A stretch of DNA of 44,227 nt from NCBI GenBank assembly GCA_030683705.1, contig JAUXPP010000050.1:1-44227 (forward strand). Reading direction: 5' to 3'. The translations under genes were made by a program, and so were the position numbers. Numbering within the stretch: the first letter of the stretch is position 1; every line of letters begins with the position of its first letter. The DNA comes from Polaromonas sp. (lineage in GTDB: Bacteria > Pseudomonadota > Gammaproteobacteria > Burkholderiales > Burkholderiaceae_C). Shown piece after piece: positions 40,905 to 44,227 of the stretch. Below the pieces are notes generated by a model that saw only the letters and a program-made list of their open reading frames with translations, did no database searches and had not been told where the DNA came from.

Positions 40905-42548
40905 ATGTCCGACCCCGTCCTCAAACTCACCGGCATCACCAAGCGTTTCGGCACGCTGGTGGCCAACGACGGCATCTCGCTGGAGCTGCACGCCGGCGAG
41001 GTGCTGGCGCTGCTCGGTGAAAACGGCGCCGGCAAGTCCACCCTGGTGTCCATACTGTTCGGCCACTACAGCGCCGACGCGGGGCAAATCGAGGTCTTCG
41101 GCCAGCCGCTGCCGCCTGGCCATCCGCGCGCGGCGCTGGCCGCCGGCATCGGCCTGGTGCACCAGCATTTCACACTGGCCGACAACTTGAGCGTGCTCGA
41201 CAACATCATGCTGGGCAGTGAGCCACTGTGGCAGCCTTTCTCGCGCCGCCGAACCGCGCGCGACAAGCTGCTGGCGGTAGCGCAGCGTTTTGGTCTGCCG
41301 GTCGTCCCCGAGGCCAAGGTCGGCAGCCTGTCGGTCGGTGAACGCCAGCGTGTGGAAATTTTGAAGGCGCTGTACCGCGGCGCGCGCGTCCTGATCCTCG
41401 ACGAGCCCACCGCGGTGTTGACGCCGCAGGAAAGCGAGGCCTTGTTCGACACCCTGGGCCAGATGGTGGCGCAGGGCCTGTCCATCATTTTCATCAGCCA
41501 CAAGCTCGGCGAGGTGTTGCGCGTTTCAAACCGCGTGGCGGTGCTGCGCGCCGGGAAGCTGGTGGCCGAAGCACCCGCCGCCGGCACCAGCCAGGCGCAG
41601 CTGGCCTTGTGGATGGTCGGCCATGCCGTCGGGGCCACGCAGCGACGTCCGGCCCTCAGCACCGGCCAGCCGGTCTGCACCCTGGACGCCGTGTGCACCG
41701 CCGGCGGCGGGCGTGACCGACTCAATGGCGTGTCGCTGGAATTGAAAGCCGGCGAGATCGTCGCGATTGCCGGCGTCTCCGGCAACGGCCAGCTCGCGCT
41801 GGCCGAGCTGCTGAGCGGCACCCGCAGCGCCAGCCAGGGCAGCGTGACCTTTCTCGGCCAGCCGCTTGTGGCCTCGCCGGCCCGACTGGTCAGCCAGGGC
41901 GTTGCGCGTATTCCCGAAGACCGGCATGCGGTCGGTGTGGTCGGTGACCTCAGCGTCTGGGAAAACGCCGTGTCCGAGCGCCTGCGCAGCCCGGTGTTTT
42001 CGCGCGCGCTGTGGGTCCGGCGCGGCGCCGCACAGGCGCATGCGGCGCGCATCACGCGCGAGTTCGACGTGCGCGGCGCCGGCCCGCAGTCGGCCGCGCG
42101 ATCGCTGTCGGGCGGCAACATGCAAAAGCTCATCCTCGGTCGCGCCCTGGTTTCTCCAGAATCTGCCGGGAGCGCACACCCTCCCAAACTCATTGTTGCC
42201 CACCAGCCGACCTGGGGCCTGGACATCGGTGCAGTCGCTTATGTGCAGCAGCAGCTGATCGCCGCGCGGGACGCCGGCGCGGCGGTGCTGGTGATCTCGG
42301 ACGACCTCGACGAGGTGCTGGCGCTGGGTGACCGGGTCGCCGTCATGCACGCCGGGCAATTGACCGACGCCCTGCCCGCCGAGGCCTGGACGCGTGAAAC
42401 TGTCGGACTGGCGATGGCCGGCGTCCACGCAGTTCCTGCAGAGTCTGATCTTTCCTCCTTTCGCCCTGAGCCTGTCGAAGGGTCTCACAAGGCTTCGACA
42501 GGCTCAGCCCGAACGGCAGAGGCAAACGACAGGCAGGCCGCACCATGA
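40905..42548 (+). CDS. ABC transporter ATP-binding protein (double domain, YufO/NupO-like)
   Basis: 547 residues with two ABC ATPase domains, as in nucleoside (BmpA-linked) and sugar importers. Domain 1 has Walker A GENGAGKST (38-46), signature SVGERQRVEIL and Walker B VLILDEPTAVLTPQE. Domain 2 has a degenerate Walker A (GVSGNGQLALAE), signature SGGNMQKLILG and LIVAHQPTWGLD. That asymmetry is normal for this class. The last 35 residues or so (including FRPEPVEG and STGSARTAE) are translated from a hairpin repeat and are not part of the fold. I chose the ATG at 40905 (MSDPVLKLTGITKRFG); the upstream frame runs through repeats. The stop overlaps the permease ATG by 4 nt. Confidence 0.92.
   Translation: MSDPVLKLTGITKRFGTLVANDGISLELHAGEVLALLGENGAGKSTLVSILFGHYSADAGQIEVFGQPLPPGHPRAALAAGIGLVHQHFTLADNLSVLDNIMLGSEPLWQPFSRRRTARDKLLAVAQRFGLPVVPEAKVGSLSVGERQRVEILKALYRGARVLILDEPTAVLTPQESEALFDTLGQMVAQGLSIIFISHKLGEVLRVSNRVAVLRAGKLVAEAPAAGTSQAQLALWMVGHAVGATQRRPALSTGQPVCTLDAVCTAGGGRDRLNGVSLELKAGEIVAIAGVSGNGQLALAELLSGTRSASQGSVTFLGQPLVASPARLVSQGVARIPEDRHAVGVVGDLSVWENAVSERLRSPVFSRALWVRRGAAQAHAARITREFDVRGAGPQSAARSLSGGNMQKLILGRALVSPESAGSAHPPKLIVAHQPTWGLDIGAVAYVQQQLIAARDAGAAVLVISDDLDEVLALGDRVAVMHAGQLTDALPAEAWTRETVGLAMAGVHAVPAESDLSSFRPEPVEGSHKASTGSARTAEANDRQAAP
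42459..42516. repeat. Inverted CTTCGACAGGCTCAG hairpin repeat within the ATPase 3' end
   Basis: CGCCCTGAGCCTGTCGAAG and CTTCGACAGGCTCAGCCCG pair over at least 15 bp around a 12-nt loop, ending in GAACGG. This is a widespread betaproteobacterial REP-type element. Both arms lie inside the reading frame of the ATPase gene, extending its C-terminus. Confidence 0.9.
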
Positions 42549-43615
42549 GGCTGGCAAAACGCACGCAGACCTCGAAATTGGCGCTGGTGCTTGCGCCCAT
42601 CTGCGCCATCGCCTTCACCCTGCTGATCAGCGGCCTGCTGGTGCTCTGGGCCGGCGCGCCGCTGGGCCAGACCTACGCGCTGCTGTTCAAGGGCGGCTTC
42701 GGCTCGGTGTTTGCGCTCAGCGAAACCTTGACCCGCGCGATTCCGTTGATCCTGACCGGCCTGGCCGCCACCGTGGCTTTCAAGGCGCGGCTGTTCAACA
42801 TCGGCGCCGAGGGCCAGCTCTATGCCGGTGCGCTGGCTGCGGTGGCGGTCGGCGGTTTGCACGGCGGCACCGGATTCGACCTGCCGCTCTGGCAGCTGTT
42901 CGTGCTGATGATGCTGGCCGCAGCCATCGCCGGCGCGCTGCTGCTGCTGGGCCCGGCGCTGCTGAAAGCGCGCCTCGGTGTGGATGAAGTCGTCACCACC
43001 CTGCTACTCAACTTCATCATGCTGCTGTTTGTTTCGCTGATGCTGGACGGCCCCATGAAAGACCCGACCGCCATGGGCTGGCCGCAAAGCGTGGCGCTGA
43101 TCGGCGACCTGGAACTCTCCAAGCTGGTCGCGCAGACGCGTATCCACACCGGCCTGCTCTGGGCCATCACGCTGGCCGTGGCGCTGTGGGCCCTGATGAA
43201 ATACACCGTGCCCGGCTTCGACATCCGCGCCACCGGCGCGAATGCCAAGGCCGCCGCCTTTGCCGGCGTGCCGGTCACCCGCACCGTGGTGCTGGTCGCC
43301 CTGCTCTCGGGCGGCCTGGCGGGCCTCGCTGGCGCCATCGAGGTGGCCGGCCGCACCAGTTATCTCACGCTCGACATGTCGCCCGGCTACGGCTACACCG
43401 GCATCGTGATTGCCATGCTGGCTGCGCTGAACCCGCTGGGCGTGCTGGCCGCCGCCACCTTCGTCGCCGGCGTGCTGGTCGGCGCCGACAGCATGAGCCG
43501 CGCGGTCGGTGTGCCGACCTATATCGCCGATGTCATCGTCGCGGCTTCCCTGATTTCTGTGCTGGTGGCGACGCTGATGACGCAATACAAATTGGTGAGA
43601 GGGATCAGGACATGA
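42545..43615 (+). CDS. ABC transporter permease (YufP/NupP-like)
   Basis: A 356-residue inner-membrane permease of the branched-chain amino acid/sugar-type fold, with about nine or ten hydrophobic segments. The coupling motif NIGAEGQLYAGALAAVAVGG (about 80-99) and the conserved GVDEVVTTLLLNFIMLL segment identify it as the first of the two permeases in BMP-type nucleoside importers. The region GYTGIVIAMLAALNPLGVL is also typical. A second permease normally follows; it is not found in the remaining 612 bp of the window. Confidence 0.92.
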   Translation: MRLAKRTQTSKLALVLAPICAIAFTLLISGLLVLWAGAPLGQTYALLFKGGFGSVFALSETLTRAIPLILTGLAATVAFKARLFNIGAEGQLYAGALAAVAVGGLHGGTGFDLPLWQLFVLMMLAAAIAGALLLLGPALLKARLGVDEVVTTLLLNFIMLLFVSLMLDGPMKDPTAMGWPQSVALIGDLELSKLVAQTRIHTGLLWAITLAVALWALMKYTVPGFDIRATGANAKAAAFAGVPVTRTVVLVALLSGGLAGLAGAIEVAGRTSYLTLDMSPGYGYTGIVIAMLAALNPLGVLAAATFVAGVLVGADSMSRAVGVPTYIADVIVAASLISVLVATLMTQYKLVRGIRT

Positions 43616-43648
43616 GGCGATGTCCTTCACTCGCCTCCCAGTCTGTCA

Positions 43649-43667
43649 TCCCGGACTTGATCCGGGA
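43649..43667. repeat. REP-like hairpin
   Basis: TCCCGGACTTGATCCGGGA, preceded by GTCA and followed by TCCATG, is a short palindromic element found in many proteobacterial intergenic regions. It lies 34 bp after the permease stop. There is no T run, so it is not an obvious intrinsic terminator. Confidence 0.75.
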
Positions 43668-43717
43668 TCCATGCGCGCTGACTGATGTTGTGGGGTTTGC
43701 CCACAAGCCGGGTCTCG

Positions 43718-44227
43718 CCCCGGCGGGCGAGTTACTTTTCTTTGTCTCGCCAAAGAAACCTAACGAAAAGAAAGGCGACCCTGCTGTCTGCGACCCTCCT
43801 TCGCTGACGCTGCGGAGGGCAACCTGCGGTGCTCGGTCCAGCCGGGGCCGGGCTCGAACTCGGCTAGCGCCTCAGACAATCGCCCGTCCTGATCCGTCTG
43901 GCCCTGCGCTCCTCGGCGCATACAGAAGGGTGGTGGGATCGGGATCGGGCTCCGGCGAGTACGCGCTTTGCGCGTCCTCGCCTCCCCGAATTGGTATTGG
44001 TATTTCTGCGTCCCACCCGTCGGGCCGGGCCGAGGAGCGCAGCCGAAAACGGATCAGGGCGAGCGATTCTGAGCGAAGCGAGTCGAGCTCGACCCCGTTT
44101 TCGGCGAGCACCGCAGGTTGCCCCGGAGCGCAGCGCAGGGGACCCGGACCATCGGGTCGCCTTTCTTTTGCTTACTTTTCTTTGGCGAGACAAAGAAAAG
44201 TGAGTTGCCGCCGGGCAACCCCCGGCC
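43718..44227. repeat. Large (~500 bp) imperfect palindrome
   Basis: The left arm contains TTACTTTTCTTTGTCTCGCC, AAAGAAA, AAAGAAAGGCGACC and GGGCAACCTGCGGTGCTCG. The reverse complement of the right arm has the same blocks in the same order (TCACTTTTCTTTGTCTCGCC, AAAGAAAAG, AAAGAAAGGCGACC, GGGGCAACCTGCGGTGCTCG). Weaker pairing continues inward to CTGATCCGT and CTGCGCTCCTCGGC on both sides. A central hairpin-prone GCGCGCAAAG-type stretch lies near 43955-43980. The element reaches the window end and may continue. Open frames inside it look like artefacts. With the hairpin at 43649 it accounts for the gene-free stretch 43616-44227. Confidence 0.8.

Noticed and set aside
43864..44193. Two small minus-strand frames inside the large palindrome
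   Set aside because: They follow the palindrome sequence, lack a ribosome binding site and resemble the spurious ORFs often called in such repeats.

Overview
This 44.2 kb window is GC-rich, densely packed chromosomal DNA from a betaproteobacterium, most likely a member of the Comamonadaceae (Polaromonas/Rhodoferax/Acidovorax-like). The assignment rests on gene order (smc-zipA-ligA; dapC-dapD-pilU-dapE-prmB; yebC-purD-hemF-nadD-rsfS-rlmH-maf-rng) and on several dispersed short repeats typical of that family. I saw no phage, insertion sequence, CRISPR array or rRNA. There is one tRNA gene. The genus is not determined.

Layout from left to right. (1) 1-6170, minus strand: smc, zipA and a 3'-truncated ligA (chromosome organisation, division, DNA ligation). 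(2) 6473-13847, plus strand: the lysine/diaminopimelate genes dapC, dapD and dapE with the pilus ATPase pilU embedded among them, then prmB (ribosomal protein L3 methylation) and a YheS-type ABC-F protein. (3) 13904-17195: a small DUF697-like protein, a BLUF blue-light sensor, tRNA-Lys(UUU) with its promoter and terminator, the tRNA-modifying enzyme tcdA, and a YeeE-type sulfur-compound transporter. (4) 17242-19934, minus strand: cpoB, pal and tolB of the Tol-Pal envelope system. (5) 19915-26695: a lipopolysaccharide module with a WaaE-like transferase, an O-antigen ligase, MsbA, two further transferases and a polysaccharide deacetylase. (6) 26717-34682, minus strand: a long overlapping housekeeping operon from yebC to rng. 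(7) 34770-36251: a HerA-like ATPase (yjgR). (8) 36353-43615, plus strand: a probable URC-type uracil catabolism cluster, consisting of a GTP-cyclohydrolase-II-like URC1 protein, a URC4 (DUF1688) protein, upp, a BMP-family binding protein, a double ABC ATPase and a permease. (9) 43616-44227: no gene; a REP-like hairpin and a roughly 500 bp imperfect palindrome.

The most interesting system is the URC cluster. It pairs the two poorly characterised hallmark proteins of the uracil-degrading URC route with the enzyme that makes UMP from uracil and with a nucleoside-type ABC importer, preceded by a promoter whose -10 box lies inside a small inverted repeat. The second notable theme is mobile-like short repeats that have entered coding sequence. 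One family of about 55 bp appears in or next to six genes, including a clear extra segment in DapE. A second, hairpin-type repeat supplies the C-terminal tail of the transporter ATPase.

Translational coupling is pervasive: many neighbouring genes overlap by 4 nt, and several of these overlaps use TTG or GTG start codons. All functional calls come from reading motifs by eye; no database search was run.
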